A stretch of 7,683 bases of DNA, from contig CALCHY010000203.1 in the NCBI GenBank assembly GCA_937907415.1, positions 1-7,683 on the forward strand. The letters run 5' to 3'. Shown piece by piece: positions 1 through 5,693 of this stretch; positions within the stretch are counted from its first letter, which is position 1, and every line of letters starts with the position of its first letter. Source of the stretch: an uncultured Trueperaceae bacterium. GTDB lineage: Bacteria > Deinococcota > Deinococci > Deinococcales > Trueperaceae. The translations under genes and the position numbers were made by a program. The notes under the pieces were generated by a model. The model saw nothing but the letters and a program-made list of their open reading frames with translations, searched no databases and was not told the DNA's origin.

Positions 1-501
1 TATTTCCTCGGCATCGCTCTCGCCGTACGGGAGCGCGCCTGCTGCCTCGGCAGTAAGGTCGGCGCCATTCTGGTGAAGGACCGGCACATCATCGCGACCG
101 GGCACAACGGCACGCCGATGGGTCACCCGAACTGCGACGAGGAAGAACAGGGCTGCCATCGGTGTGCCAACCCCTCGGAATATCCCGCTGGCTCCGCTTA
201 CGACCGGTGTCTCTGCATCCATGCGGAACAAAATGCGGTCCTCATGGCGGCCAAGTTCGGCATTAGCGTAGAGGGCGCCGTCTGCTATACGACCATGCGG
301 CCCTGCTTCGGCTGCAGCAAGGAACTAATCCAAGTCGGAGTCGAAGCCGTCCACTTCATCCACGGCTGGTCCCACCCTGATCCCGCCCACCAGGAGCAGT
401 ACCTCGCCCTGCAAGACAACTTCCCGGGCGGCGTCCACCAGCACAACATTCACGACCCCAAGGCCGACTGGGCAGTAAGAGCCAAACGAACCACCACATG
501 A
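1..501 (+). CDS. dCMP/cytidine deaminase family protein, 5' end missing
   Basis: Zinc-dependent deaminase of the dCMP deaminase (ComE-like) family. Members hydrolyse dCMP to dUMP in the cytosol, feeding thymidylate synthesis. The frame is open from base 1, so the true start lies outside the window; GTG at 73 is only an internal codon, because the sequence before it (GSKVGAILV) already fits the family fold. Counting from base 1, the catalytic HAE motif is at codons 74-76 (HAEQNAV) and the zinc-binding PCxxC at 101-105 (PCFGC). A GHNGTPMGHPNCDE segment precedes them, as in phage and bacterial dCMP deaminases. Extra cysteines (CDEEEQGCHRC, DRCLC) could bind a second zinc, as in T4-type enzymes; that is inference. 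The stop overlaps the next start (ATGA, 498-501), implying translational coupling. The last 14 codons recur downstream at 973-1014. The family is clear; dCMP rather than another substrate is less certain. Confidence 0.9.
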   Translation, partial: YFLGIALAVRERACCLGSKVGAILVKDRHIIATGHNGTPMGHPNCDEEEQGCHRCANPSEYPAGSAYDRCLCIHAEQNAVLMAAKFGISVEGAVCYTTMRPCFGCSKELIQVGVEAVHFIHGWSHPDPAHQEQYLALQDNFPGGVHQHNIHDPKADWAVRAKRTTT

Positions 502-887
502 ACAAGCACGAGGTCGCTCAGGTACTCGTCGATCGCGGCATTGGCAATCGATGGTTCAAGAATAGGAATCTCGACCGCCTATACATCAACAGAGACGCCA
601 TGTTCGAGCTCGCTGGGCTCGTGATGCCGACCGGGCCCAACCGCTTCCAACGAGGAGGAACCCTCAACGGCGAACCTATAAGCCAAGAGCTGACCCGCAA
701 GATCGGTCGTGCTCTGGCATCCACCAAGATGTACCTCGACCTCACAACCGGCCAGTGGCACATCCAGCTGGAATACCTCGACCTCGAAGCCGCAGACACC
801 CTATGGAAGGTCGTCGACCAGGTGTTCGAAGTCGTCCACGAACTCGAGAAAGCCCAGCGCAAGAGAAGGACACTCCTAGCGCGCTAA
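498..887 (+). CDS. hypothetical protein coupled to the deaminase gene
   Basis: I do not recognise this 129-residue protein. Its ATG overlaps the deaminase stop in an ATGA junction. No good Shine-Dalgarno sequence is visible, so it probably depends on ribosomes finishing the upstream gene. The sequence looks soluble, with no signal peptide or membrane segment. The N-terminal third is basic and aromatic (NRWFKNRNLDRLY), the middle has a QELTRKIGRALAS helix, and the C-terminal third is a likely amphipathic helix (LWKVVDQVFEVVHELEKAQRKRR) ending in a basic tail. Codon usage is mixed, with AGA, AGG, ATA and CTA codons that are rare in the ssb gene of this window. It is flanked on both sides by copies of the deaminase 3' end, so it may be an inserted cassette. 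It is probably a real gene because the overlap is precise and the frame has good length; the function is unknown. Confidence 0.65.
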   Translation: MNKHEVAQVLVDRGIGNRWFKNRNLDRLYINRDAMFELAGLVMPTGPNRFQRGGTLNGEPISQELTRKIGRALASTKMYLDLTTGQWHIQLEYLDLEAADTLWKVVDQVFEVVHELEKAQRKRRTLLAR

Positions 888-918
888 GGGAACCAATTGC
901 GACGCCACCATGCGCTCC

Positions 919-1029
919 AACTTCCGGGGCGGTGAAGAACACGCCCAAGCCCGCGCAGTTAACTCCTTCCGTATTCACGACCCAAAGGCCGACTGGGCTG
1001 TCAGAAGCAAGAGAGACCAACTGCGGTAG
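919..1029 (+). pseudogene. remnant: second copy of deaminase C-terminal tail
   Basis: This frame encodes NFRGG, a short variable stretch, then IHDPKADWAVRSKR and a stop at 1027-1029. The complete deaminase upstream ends with NFPGG, a shorter linker, then IHDPKADWAVRAKR. Over 42 nucleotides (448-489 against 973-1014) I count 35 identities. Of the 14 codons, 6 differ and 5 of those changes are synonymous, so the two copies diverged while under protein selection. The piece lacks the HAE and PCxxC catalytic motifs. An ATG at 910 would give a 39-residue peptide, but it has no ribosome binding site. The simplest reading is the stranded 3' end of a diverged deaminase homologue left by recombination or insertion. 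A translated small protein carrying a shared tail motif is the alternative. This remnant is the main content of the gap between 888 and 1062. Confidence 0.6.
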
Positions 1030-1062
1030 CCTCCGGCCGACAACAGAGCTAGAGGTAACCGA

Positions 1063-1725
1063 ATGCCAGACAACTACCCCGCAAACGCCACGCTCCTAGA
1101 AGTCGACACGCCTAAACGCAACCTCTTCGCCTGGCCCACATGGCTCACCCTCGGCGTCGGCGGACTCTTCGTAGTGCTGCTAACTGTGATTACGGGCTCG
1201 AGCTTCGGTGAGACGGCCCGCGGAAACACTGTCGGCGGGGTCTGCGGCATCCTCGCCGCCCTCGCATTCCTGACCAGCTTCGTGCAGGCTCACTTCAAGG
1301 TCCGACGCGGCGACGGGGAAGACAACCCCTGGCTCGCCAAGACCGTACTCTTCTTCGGCTACGCCACCCTCCTCATTGTTGGCTTCGCGTTCGTTGCGGA
1401 CTGGCAGCCCGGCGGCCTCAACATAGGCCCCAACATCGCCGCCGCCATCGGCCTCAGCCTCTTCGCCTTCTTAGGCTACGTTGTGCTGATCGGGTTCGGT
1501 TGGGCTACGCCTCCCGGCCAACTCCTCCTCCACAGGCGGCTACCCACCGTCAGCGAGTACATGGCCAAGCACCCCTCCAAGCCTGGCCAACCTATCGCCT
1601 GCCGCAAGTGCAACTCCTACAGCATCAAGAACTACGGGCTGAACGGCAAACGCGACGCGCGCCGCGTACATTTTTGCGTCGCCTGCAGCAGCCTTCTATA
1701 CAAGTCCCGCGGCCCAATCTACTGA
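1063..1725 (+). CDS. four-helix membrane protein with C-terminal zinc ribbon
   Basis: A 220-residue integral membrane protein of unknown function. Four hydrophobic segments are visible at about residues 27-45, 57-76, 94-113 and 124-146. After the last helix comes a basic linker (residues 157-178) and a zinc-ribbon-like domain with C180-x2-C183 and C205-x2-C208, ending in a basic, aromatic tail. Arg/Lys residues (78-82) in the loop after helix 2 suggest that loop is cytoplasmic. With four helices this places the N- and C-termini, including the zinc ribbon, in the cytoplasm; the topology is inference. The start is supported by AGAGGTAA six to eight bases before ATG 1063. The gene follows the deaminase-tail remnant and converges on the minus-strand par operon. 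Membrane-anchored zinc ribbons can act as nucleic-acid or protein sensors, but nothing here assigns a role. Confidence 0.75.
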   Translation: MPDNYPANATLLEVDTPKRNLFAWPTWLTLGVGGLFVVLLTVITGSSFGETARGNTVGGVCGILAALAFLTSFVQAHFKVRRGDGEDNPWLAKTVLFFGYATLLIVGFAFVADWQPGGLNIGPNIAAAIGLSLFAFLGYVVLIGFGWATPPGQLLLHRRLPTVSEYMAKHPSKPGQPIACRKCNSYSIKNYGLNGKRDARRVHFCVACSSLLYKSRGPIY

Positions 1726-1730
1726 GCACG

Positions 1731-1766
1731 AAAAGCGCCCCACCCAACAAGCAGGGGGGCGCAAGC
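1731..1766 (-). terminator. rho-independent terminator closing the par operon
   Basis: GCGCCCC (1735-1741) pairs with GGGGCGC (1756-1762) around a 14-base loop. Read on the minus strand, the hairpin is followed by TTTT (1734-1731), the expected form for a terminator of the operon that ends at 1784. Read on the plus strand there is no T-run, so termination of the convergent membrane-protein gene would be weaker. It lies in the 58-base gap between the two convergent stop codons. Confidence 0.65.
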
Positions 1767-1783
1767 AACCACCTTGAAACGAG

Positions 1784-2164
1784 TTAGTACCGAACGACCT
1801 CACTCGAATCCACGGCCACACCCTCAATCACCAACACGGCCCGGACCACCGCGAGCTCGAAGGTATCAGCACCGCCGAAGAACTCCAGGCCATCCGTTTT
1901 AGTGCCGTCCCCCGTCGGGGCGACCTCCCGCAATGCCATGAACGCCACAGCACCCTCTTCGGAACGAGGGTCCTGATCCGGATTGAACGAGTCCGTGCCG
2001 TGCACCGGAATCATGTGCAGCCCGTATTCCTCCACGAGCCAATCCGCCACACTCCGCAACGTCGAGTACGGCGGCGCCTCATCCGACCGCTTGAACACCC
2101 GCTCATGCACCAGGGCGTCAAGCTCGCGGCCGGCTTCGAGCGTGGTTACCTCAACCTTAGGCAC
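1784..2164 (-). CDS. small protein resembling the phage ABA-sandwich domain, third gene of par operon
   Basis: A 126-residue acidic protein. The layout resembles the phage ABA-sandwich family: an N-terminal helix (GRELDALVHERVF), then a PPYST motif leading into a second helix (LRSVADWLVEEY), a central strand-rich part, and a C-terminal helix after a Thr-containing turn (DTFELAVVRAVLVI). Those proteins are common in phages and plasmids and their biochemical role is unknown. I chose GTG 2164 because GAGG lies six bases upstream; TTG at 2170 would leave no space for a ribosome binding site. The GTG start overlaps the parB stop by eight bases (GTGCCTAA), so it is translated with parB. This position suggests a job tied to the partition complex, but that is inference. 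The family match comes from motif memory and is moderate. Confidence 0.6.
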   Translation of the reverse strand: MPKVEVTTLEAGRELDALVHERVFKRSDEAPPYSTLRSVADWLVEEYGLHMIPVHGTDSFNPDQDPRSEEGAVAFMALREVAPTGDGTKTDGLEFFGGADTFELAVVRAVLVIEGVAVDSSEVVRY

Positions 2165-3233
2165 CCGCAACCTCGGCCTCAGCCGCAGCGCTCTTCTCGG
2201 GTTTACCGTCAGCGTCCCCCAGCAGGCGCCCGACCTCCTCGAGCAACTCCTGCACCCGCGTGCGCGACTCAGACGGCAACGCCAGCAGGCGCTTCGGGGT
2301 CAAGCTCTTACGCACCTTCAACGCCACCCGCACCTCCGGCGCCTGCGCCGAATCAGGCTTCTTAGTCACGCTCCGAATAGCGCGCGCCAAATCCTCCACG
2401 GACATGCCGCGTTCGAGCTCCTCGATGAGGTTCTTGCGCATCTCGCGCATCTTTTTCGTGGTCTCGGGTGACTTCGGGTCGTCCTTCAGGCGAGCCAAGA
2501 CTTCCGCCTGGGCGCTCGTGAGGCGCTTCGCCCACACCGCCGCCAGAATGTCATCCGGCAACCGGAACAGATGCAGGCGCTCCTTAGTGAACGTGCGCCA
2601 CGTGATGCTCGAGTACGACGCGAACGTCTCCTCGATCACCTGCAGCTGCTCCTCATGCGTCGCTTGCTTCCTGGCCGCGCCGCGCGCCTCCTTCTCAACG
2701 CGCGTCAGCAGACTCGGTACCTCGTCCGACTCCACCCCCAAGCGGACGGCCAGCAAGTCAGCCAGGGCGAAGGCTTCCTCCAGCGCGGTGAGGTCCTCAC
2801 GCAAGAGGTTTTCCGACAGCTGCATCTCGTGAATCTGCTCGGGAGTGAGATCCTCGTAGACGATGGCGGGAATCCAGCTGAACTTCTCCGCCAACCCTTT
2901 ATCACCAGCCGCCTCGTACTCAGCCTGTAGGGCCTCAGTGGCCAGCAGGCGCCGTTCGCCAGCCACCAGGAAGTGCTTGTCGTTGTCCCGGCTGGTGTTC
3001 ACGATGATCGGCTCGATGACGCCATGCAAGCGGATGTTCTCCACCAGCGCCAGGTGAGCGTCCTCCGGGAACTCGCGCCGCACCTGCTCCCCCTTGCGAA
3101 TAGCGGAGAGGGGAATCTGCTTCAGCTCGCGCTTACTCACACCACCCAGGAGGCCACCGACTACGTCCTTAGCCTCCTGCGACGACTCCTGCACCATCGG
3201 CCTGCGGCCGCCCAACAGGTCAGGCTTCGACAT
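2157..3233 (-). CDS. parB: ParB-family centromere-binding partition protein
   Basis: Partition protein that binds parS-like centromere sites, spreads on DNA and stimulates its ParA partner. Numbering from GTG 3239, residues 40-165 form the ParB/sulfiredoxin N-terminal domain, with the nucleotide-binding GERRLLA motif at 94-100 (family consensus GERRxRA) and ENLLREDLTALEEA at 143-156 (consensus ENLQREDLxPxEEA). Residues about 205-255 look like the helix-turn-helix region (ITWRTFTKERLHL and following). The charged stretch at 250-295 and the C-terminal helix around 325-341 probably support dimerisation. The C-terminus is Ala/Glu-rich. ATG 3233 is preferred because GGGGGTGAG ends six bases before it; GTG 3239 would add two residues. 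The start overlaps the parA stop by 14 bases, so the two are translated together. The N-terminal 35 residues are Gly-rich and could hold the ParA-stimulating region, as in other ParBs (inference). At about 358 residues it is slightly longer than chromosomal ParBs. Confidence 0.92.
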   Translation of the reverse strand: MSKPDLLGGRRPMVQESSQEAKDVVGGLLGGVSKRELKQIPLSAIRKGEQVRREFPEDAHLALVENIRLHGVIEPIIVNTSRDNDKHFLVAGERRLLATEALQAEYEAAGDKGLAEKFSWIPAIVYEDLTPEQIHEMQLSENLLREDLTALEEAFALADLLAVRLGVESDEVPSLLTRVEKEARGAARKQATHEEQLQVIEETFASYSSITWRTFTKERLHLFRLPDDILAAVWAKRLTSAQAEVLARLKDDPKSPETTKKMREMRKNLIEELERGMSVEDLARAIRSVTKKPDSAQAPEVRVALKVRKSLTPKRLLALPSESRTRVQELLEEVGRLLGDADGKPEKSAAAEAEVAGA

Positions 3234-4227
3234 CAACACTCACCCCCAACGCCTCAAGCAACTCCCGCGTGACCGCCTCGAGCTCCGTCACGGCGTCCAC
3301 CGGGGTAGGGGTCAGGGCTGGCACCGGCGTCTGCGCTTCAGTAGCGTTCGCGTAGACCGCCGGGCGGTACTTCAGTGGGGTAGAGACGGGCGCCACCTGC
3401 ACCAGCTGCTCGCGGATGGCCGCAAGGTACTTCTTGTGCACGGTGGTGTCCCCAACCTGCGTGGGGATGAACATGGCGATCTTCAGGTTCGGCACAGCAC
3501 GCTGCCAGTCATCCATCATGTCCAGCACCGTCGGGAGGCCATCGGCGCCCTTAGCGTGCGCTAGAACCGGCACCACGACGTTGTCAGCAGCTATGACCGA
3601 CGCAGTCGTTATTTGCCCCAAACTTGGGGGGCTGTCGAGAAGCACATAGTCATACGAGCCCTCCACGGCGTCTAGGGCGTCTCGGATGCGGTGCACGGGC
3701 CCGATACCGCCCATCAGGTGACGCTCCGCCTCAGCGAACGCTGGGGTCGACGGAATCAAGTCCATGCCATGCACCCGCATCGGCTCAGGCAACGGCACAC
3801 CCTTATTGGCGGCCACCGGCAAGAGCGTCTGCTCCCGCGTCACGTCGTACTTCTCGATGCCCAGCCAACTCGTCAGGGACGCCTGCGGGTCCGTGTCCAC
3901 CAGGAGCACCCGGAATCCCATCTGGCTCAGCAGGTACCCCACGTCGCGCGTGACGCTCGTCTTCGACGACCCGCCCGCGTACTGAAAGAACGCAATCCTC
4001 TTCACGGAAAAAACCTCTACTCTCAGGCGAGCTCCCAAGCCCGCCGCATACTTCACTAACGTCCGAATCGTCGGATTCGCGTCCTCGCTCTCGAGCTTGA
4101 ACGGCACGCTCGCATTAGCGAAACCTGCCCGCTCAGCCAACTCCCGAAGCGTCACGCCCCTCTTCTCCCGCTGCGCGAACAAGTCCCGCAACAGGCGATT
4201 CGGAGAGTCTTTGACATCAGAGGACAT
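3220..4227 (-). CDS. parA: ParA-family partition ATPase with N-terminal HTH
   Basis: Deviant-Walker partition ATPase that moves ParB-DNA complexes over the nucleoid. Numbering from ATG 4227 (335 residues): residues 11-72 form a Cro/CI-like helix-turn-helix (VTLRELAERAGFANAS), as in plasmid ParAs that repress their own operon. The ATPase domain starts near 76, with the P-loop YAGGSSKTS (83-91), the A' motif DTDPQ (111-115) and the Walker B-like VLLDSPPSLG (195-204). The signature lysine normally just before the two glycines is an alanine (A84); the catalytic K89-T90 is kept. I preferred ATG 4227 over the in-frame ATG 4248 because a promoter ends just before it and 4248 has no properly spaced ribosome site, only G-rich bases touching the codon. 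The message would then be nearly leaderless. It overlaps parB by 14 bases. Low-copy plasmid or secondary-replicon partition is the likely role. Confidence 0.92.
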   Translation of the reverse strand: MSSDVKDSPNRLLRDLFAQREKRGVTLRELAERAGFANASVPFKLESEDANPTIRTLVKYAAGLGARLRVEVFSVKRIAFFQYAGGSSKTSVTRDVGYLLSQMGFRVLLVDTDPQASLTSWLGIEKYDVTREQTLLPVAANKGVPLPEPMRVHGMDLIPSTPAFAEAERHLMGGIGPVHRIRDALDAVEGSYDYVLLDSPPSLGQITTASVIAADNVVVPVLAHAKGADGLPTVLDMMDDWQRAVPNLKIAMFIPTQVGDTTVHKKYLAAIREQLVQVAPVSTPLKYRPAVYANATEAQTPVPALTPTPVDAVTELEAVTRELLEALGVSVDVEA

Positions 4228-4228
4228 A

Positions 4229-4265
4229 TAAAAGAGATAATCGCACATCCACCCCGAACTTTCAA
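4229..4265 (-). promoter_or_regulatory. parAB promoter giving a near-leaderless mRNA
   Basis: On the minus strand, TTGAAA (4265-4260, one mismatch to TTGACA) is followed by a 17-base spacer and GATTAT (4242-4237, four of six matches to TATAAT). A start 8 to 10 bases after the -10 box falls at A4229 or A4227, which is the preferred parA ATG or two bases before it. The HTH in ParA probably binds nearby for autoregulation. A direct repeat GACAT-CAGAG-GACAT (4213-4227) is the only nearby operator candidate I see. Confidence 0.5.
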
Positions 4266-4276
4266 TTTAAGCATAT

Positions 4277-4301
4277 GGAAAACGGGTCGCGCAGATACCC
4301 G
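4277..4301 (-). terminator. weak terminator after the 101-residue membrane protein gene
   Basis: On the minus strand, CGGGT (4301-4297) and ACCCG (4287-4283) form a five-base-pair stem with a nine-base loop, followed directly by TTTTCC. It lies between the stop of the upstream minus-strand gene (4326) and the parA promoter. The stem is short, so termination may be partial; it could also be an operator. Confidence 0.3.
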
Positions 4302-4325
4302 AAAGCGCGCCAACCCAATCACCAG

Positions 4326-4631
4326 TTATGTGCGTGGATCGTCCTCACCTGAGCCCAAGCGCCTACGGAGATCCTTCAGCTCTTCCTCTTGCTTCCTAAG
4401 CCGCTCCCGTATCTCCTGCGCCTCCGCTTCCTTGTATTGCCTCTGCCTCTCTTGAAGACCCCGAGCGTTCGCCTCACGATCATCCACGTCAAAGAGAACC
4501 ATCATCGCCACTACAAGCACCACCATGCTCCCCCCGAACGCCCAACCAAAAGGAACTCTCAGCACGAACGCCAAGATAAAAAGCGCCGCCAACCACACGA
4601 GAAACAAACGCCCCTGATTCTTATCGCTCAT
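4326..4631 (-). CDS. small membrane protein with C-terminal coiled coil
   Basis: A 101-residue protein of unknown function. Two hydrophobic helices are visible (about residues 8-24 and 29-48), separated by a short RVPFGW turn. A long charged helix follows (about 52-92) with heptad-like spacing (QEIRERLRKQEEELKDLRRRL), then an acidic tail. A two-helix hairpin would put both termini on the same side, probably cytoplasmic, with the coiled coil free to dimerise or bind a partner. The start is firm: a perfect GGAGGT sits at 4643-4638, six bases before ATG 4631. The frame stays open upstream to 4769, but that extension lacks a ribosome site and is rejected. The gene reads toward parA and is divergent from ssb. 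Membrane tethering of a replicon factor is possible but is speculation. Confidence 0.7.
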   Translation of the reverse strand: MSDKNQGRLFLVWLAALFILAFVLRVPFGWAFGGSMVVLVVAMMVLFDVDDREANARGLQERQRQYKEAEAQEIRERLRKQEEELKDLRRRLGSGEDDPRT

Positions 4632-4640
4632 TCCAAGACC

Positions 4641-4780
4641 TCCAAGCCCAAAATACGGCACGCCAAACCACAACCAACAAAACACTCCACGCCCGTCAAG
4701 AAAAAAGCCCAAGGGCAAAAAGAGAACACAAGAAGAAACCAACTGGCAATACAAGACAAGCCACGCCAAGGAGACAACAC
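4641..4780 (+). promoter_or_regulatory. A/C-rich, T-depleted leader between divergent genes
   Basis: Of 140 bases on the plus strand I count about 66 A, 45 C, 23 G and only 6 T. RNA from this strand would be nearly free of secondary structure, suiting an ssb leader or an unwinding/priming site. It ends in AAGGAG (4768-4773), seven bases before the ssb GTG start. I find no convincing -10/-35 pair for ssb and no iteron repeats here. Confidence 0.4.
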
Positions 4781-5485
4781 GTGCACCACGAAGCCCGCAT
4801 CACCCTCGCCGGCACCATCAACAAACTCGAACTCGAGTACGGCGCCCGCCAAACCCCCATCCTCGACATCCGCCTCGACGGCCAAATCCACAACCCCACC
4901 GAAAACGGCAAGAACATCACCCGCTCCTACCACCACCACGTCCGCGTCATCGGAAACTACGCCGCCAGCCTCTACACCGCCCTCAAAGAAGGCCAACCCG
5001 CCCTCGCGCACGGCCGGCTCGAACAGTTCCGCTACACCACCAAGGACGGCGAAGACCGCAGCCGCACCCGCATCATCGCCGAAGGCGTCAGCCTCCTCAC
5101 CGGCACCGAACCCACCATCAAGACCGACACCGGCCGCACCCTCCTCCAACGCGGCAGGAACCAAGTCACCATCGTCGGCACCCTCACCCACCAACCCGAA
5201 CTCAAAACCGCCAAGAACGGCGACACCTACCTCCAAACCGGCGTAGCCGTCGACGAATACGGCAACACCCACTACTTCAACATCACCGCCTGGCGCGAGC
5301 TCGCGCAGCGCCTCGCTCAAGCCAACAAGGGCGACTCCATCCACCTCACCGGCCAACTGGCGAACCACACCTGGAAGGACCAGGACGGCAACACCCGCCA
5401 CACCGTCAGCATCGAAGCGCGCGAAGCTCACACCCTCAAGTACGCCCGCCCCAAACCCAACCCCAAGATGGCCAAAGCCGCATAA
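4781..5485 (+). CDS. ssb: single-stranded DNA-binding protein with two OB folds
   Basis: Binds and protects single-stranded DNA in replication, recombination and repair. Two OB-fold domains occur in one 234-residue chain: the first at about residues 1-107 (VRVIGNYAASLYTALKEGQ, HGRLEQFRY), the second at about 126-221 (NQVTIVGTLTHQPEL, TYLQTGVAVDEYGNTHYFNITAW, GDSIHLTGQL). This duplicated layout is characteristic of Deinococcus-Thermus SSBs, which work as dimers with four OB folds. It is shorter than the roughly 300-residue D. radiodurans protein. The C-terminus is PKPNPKMAKAA, with no acidic DDDLPF-like tip, the part that normally recruits repair and replication partners. GTG 4781 has AAGGAG seven bases upstream. 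Codons are extremely biased to C-ending, and A-ending for Gln/Glu/Lys. It leads a run with the 63- and 306-codon genes and is probably a mobile-replicon paralogue of the host SSB (inference). Confidence 0.9.
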   Translation: MHHEARITLAGTINKLELEYGARQTPILDIRLDGQIHNPTENGKNITRSYHHHVRVIGNYAASLYTALKEGQPALAHGRLEQFRYTTKDGEDRSRTRIIAEGVSLLTGTEPTIKTDTGRTLLQRGRNQVTIVGTLTHQPELKTAKNGDTYLQTGVAVDEYGNTHYFNITAWRELAQRLAQANKGDSIHLTGQLANHTWKDQDGNTRHTVSIEAREAHTLKYARPKPNPKMAKAA

Positions 5486-5499
5486 ACCGGAGACAATAC

Positions 5500-5691
5500 A
5501 TGCCCCAGAACCCAGAGCAACTCCCCAACCTCGCCACCCCCAACGTCGAACTCCGCTTCCCAACCAAAGTCGCCGCCGACGCCTTCGTAGACGGCCTCAA
5601 CTACGTCGGCGACGACCGCGTAACCGTCCTCGACACCAAAATGCGCGGCTACGGCCAAACCACCGTCTACCTCCTCGACGAACGACCGTAA
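5500..5691 (+). CDS. small hypothetical protein downstream of ssb
   Basis: A 63-residue protein that I do not recognise. After a Pro/Asn-rich N-terminus (about 15 residues) it shows a compact strand-helix-strand-strand pattern: VELRFP, TKVAADAFVDGLNYV, RVTVLDT, TTVYLLDE. This would suit a small ferredoxin-like alpha/beta fold. No membrane segment or cysteine is present. GGAG lies seven bases before ATG 5500, inside the same GGAGACAA octamer used by ssb and by the gene at 7428. It starts 14 bases after the ssb stop, and two bases after its own stop the next gene begins, so it is part of one transcript and probably translated in step with its neighbours. Base usage matches ssb. It may help the SSB or act with the next gene product; neither is shown. 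Confidence 0.65.
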   Translation: MPQNPEQLPNLATPNVELRFPTKVAADAFVDGLNYVGDDRVTVLDTKMRGYGQTTVYLLDERP

Positions 5692-5693
5692 GC

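Noticed and set aside
518..862. Minus-strand open frame opposite the 498-887 gene
   Set aside because: It is Ser/Arg-rich with no motif or ribosome site, whereas the plus frame is coupled to the deaminase stop.
4249..4325. parS centromere or iterons upstream of parA
   Set aside because: Only short inverted repeats (five bases) were seen; no 14-16 base palindrome or tandem repeat typical of parS or iterons is visible.
4707..4716. GCCC-AA-GGGC inverted repeat flanked by A-runs, as a minus-strand terminator
   Set aside because: The loop is only two bases, so a stable hairpin is not possible, and it would lie upstream of the minus-strand gene rather than after one.
4632..4769. Upstream extension of the 101-residue membrane protein to 4769
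   Set aside because: A perfect GGAGGT at the correct spacing defines ATG 4631; the extension has no ribosome site and only reads through the A/C-rich leader.
4389..5246. Long plus-strand frame overlapping the 101-residue gene and ssb
   Set aside because: Its translation is Ser/Thr/Pro/Lys low-complexity sequence, a frame shift of ssb; there is no ribosome site and no recognisable fold.
4628..5563. Long minus-strand open frame antisense to ssb
   Set aside because: It is a Gly/Val/Ala-rich shadow produced by the extreme C-ending codon bias of ssb; it has no domain and overlaps a convincing two-OB-fold SSB.
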